In this document: piece by piece, positions 63,170 through 64,000 of the stretch | Position numbering within the stretch: the stretch's first letter is position 1 | Layout of the letters: every line of letters begins with the position of its first letter | NCBI RefSeq assembly: GCF_009765375.1 | Contig: NZ_VTOK01000009.1 | Span: 1 to 64,000, forward strand | Direction of reading: 5' to 3' | DNA from: Alteribacillus sp. YIM 98480 | GTDB lineage: Bacteria > Bacillota > Bacilli > Bacillales > Marinococcaceae | DNA: 64,000 bases | Made by a program: the position numbers and the translations under genes | The notes under the pieces: model-generated | What the model was told of the DNA's origin: nothing | Database searches by the model: none | The model's input: only the letters and a program-made list of their open reading frames with translations

Positions 63170-63211
63170 CAAAAAAACTGCCCGGCGGCCGAGAACCCGG
63201 ACAGTTTTTTC
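63170..63211 (-). terminator. Terminator of spoIIQ
   Basis: AAAAACTGCCCGG with CCGGACAGTTTTT, T run on the minus strand. Confidence 0.85.
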
Positions 63212-63223
63212 GCTATTTAAATA

Positions 63224-64000
63224 TTATTGTTCTTCGTTTTCCTCTTCTTCAACGGAATCATCTTGTTCATCTGAAGAATCACCTTCATCGGTTTCTTCTT
63301 CATCATCACCGTCAAAAATCGGGAATTCATCTAAAGAAGATTCTTCTTCGTTTGCTTCATCATTTGTATCTTCTTCTTTTGCGCTTTCTTTATTGCTGTC
63401 TTCCGGCTGTTTTACATCTTTAAGCTTTTGATGAAAAGCATCAGAAGGATTTAATGGCTCGCCATTCATGCGGATTTCAAAGTGGGCATGAATCCCGGCA
63501 TCACTGTTATACACATTTCTGCCAGCTGAACCAATAACGGATCCTTGCGTAATTGTATCGCCTTCTTCAACTTGAAGGTCCTCTAAGCTGTTATATGAAG
63601 TGACGATATCATTAGGATGTTTCACATCGACAACATATCCTAGAACATCATCTTTTTCTGCTTTCACTACTTCACCAGTGGCTGCCGCAGTTACTTCAAA
63701 AGTTTCTCCATCATTTGCTGCGATGTCAATACCTTTGTTTTGATAATACATATTATTGTAATAAACTAGAGCGTCTTGTTGTTCCTCGGCTGCTGCGTCA
63801 TGATCGTAATAATATCCAATGATATCTACGCTCTCTTCATCCATTACTGGCATTTGAATTGTTTCGTCTTCTGCTGCAGTAGGGACTGATTCTTCATCAC
63901 CTGTTCCCGGATCTTCGGATGCATTGTTCCACTCCTGCTCGTCACCGAATGGTTGGTCTTCCTCGGCCTGGTCAGTTCCAGCAGGACTTTGAATAAGAAA
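63224..64000 (-). CDS. spoIIQ: SpoIIQ (LytM-like engulfment protein), 5' end outside the window
   Basis: The frame is open to the window edge (at least 258 codons), so the cytoplasmic and membrane start lies beyond 64000. The visible part is the LytM/M23 domain, with GIDIAANDGETFEV and GIHAHFEIRMNGEPLNP. The first zinc histidine of active M23 enzymes is replaced here (QNKGID), so the domain should be catalytically dead, as in Bacillus subtilis SpoIIQ, which binds SpoIIIAH across the intermembrane space. A very acidic tail of about 65 residues (DEEETDEGDSSDEQDD) is added. Position upstream of spoIIID supports the name. Confidence 0.9.
   Translation of the reverse strand, partial: FLIQSPAGTDQAEEDQPFGDEQEWNNASEDPGTGDEESVPTAAEDETIQMPVMDEESVDIIGYYYDHDAAAEEQQDALVYYNNMYYQNKGIDIAANDGETFEVTAAATGEVVKAEKDDVLGYVVDVKHPNDIVTSYNSLEDLQVEEGDTITQGSVIGSAGRNVYNSDAGIHAHFEIRMNGEPLNPSDAFHQKLKDVKQPEDSNKESAKEEDTNDEANEEESSLDEFPIFDGDDEEETDEGDSSDEQDDSVEEEENEEQ

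Overview
The window looks like chromosomal DNA from a spore-forming Bacillaceae bacterium, probably salt- and/or alkali-adapted. The evidence is: a recognisable spoIIQ, spoIIID, mbl, flhO, flhP, fabZ order; strong AGGAGG-type ribosome binding sites; Bacillus-type PTS and antiterminator logic; and unusually acidic exported proteins (Asp/Glu-rich, many ending in acidic tails), typical of haloalkaliphilic bacilli. No species is claimed. No rRNA, tRNA, CRISPR array, transposase or phage gene was seen.

Layout. 1-2425: partial acidic exported protein, a small four-histidine membrane protein, a compact type I toxin-antitoxin locus and a DJ-1/PfpI protein. 2949-8681: one minus-strand operon with a GntR/FCD regulator, a TctCBA-type carboxylate transporter, a methylisocitrate-lyase-family enzyme and an AbrB-family membrane protein split into two coupled halves, preceded by a good promoter with an overlapping TTGTATACAA operator. 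9272-15201: PTS operon (PRD regulator, galactitol-type IIA/IIB/IIC, PfkB kinase, class II aldolase, 50-residue membrane protein). 15421-20950: nitrilase-family amidase, 21-nt-periodic repeats, a butanediol-type dehydrogenase, a K+ channel and a chemotaxis receptor. 21199-28876 and 35328-52147: a cell-surface region with seven SLH-domain proteins (two large S-layer-type proteins, an NlpC/P60 hydrolase, a subtilisin, a choice-of-anchor I-type protein and two others), two lipoproteins and another NlpC/P60 hydrolase. Inserted there are a sucrose PTS operon with an RNA antiterminator (29028-32963), a sigma-70-family factor and a probable ORF-less group II intron (about 34537-35215). 52238-56965: fabZ, an EpuA-like membrane protein, flhP, flhO, mbl, spoIIID. 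57300-62541: six-gene operon with two small membrane proteins, DUF4212, a sodium:solute symporter, a cNMP/CBS/DUF294 protein and a DnaQ-like exonuclease. 63224-64000: 5'-incomplete spoIIQ.

How it works together. SLH proteins should be held on the envelope by secondary cell-wall polymer, so the 21-52 kb stretch reads as a surface-assembly and wall-remodelling neighbourhood. Two WalR-like boxes between a lipoprotein and an SLH-anchored hydrolase fit wall-stress control. Three carbon-uptake systems carry visible local control: a GntR operator, an RAT/terminator switch, and a PRD regulator with a weak cre-like site. The non-coding DNA is rich in repeats: a roughly 150-340 bp interspersed element (four copies, three beside terminators), a smaller hairpin repeat (three copies), and at least two families of roughly 21-nt degenerate periodic repeats.

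All calls are by eye from sequence and family knowledge; no searches were run.
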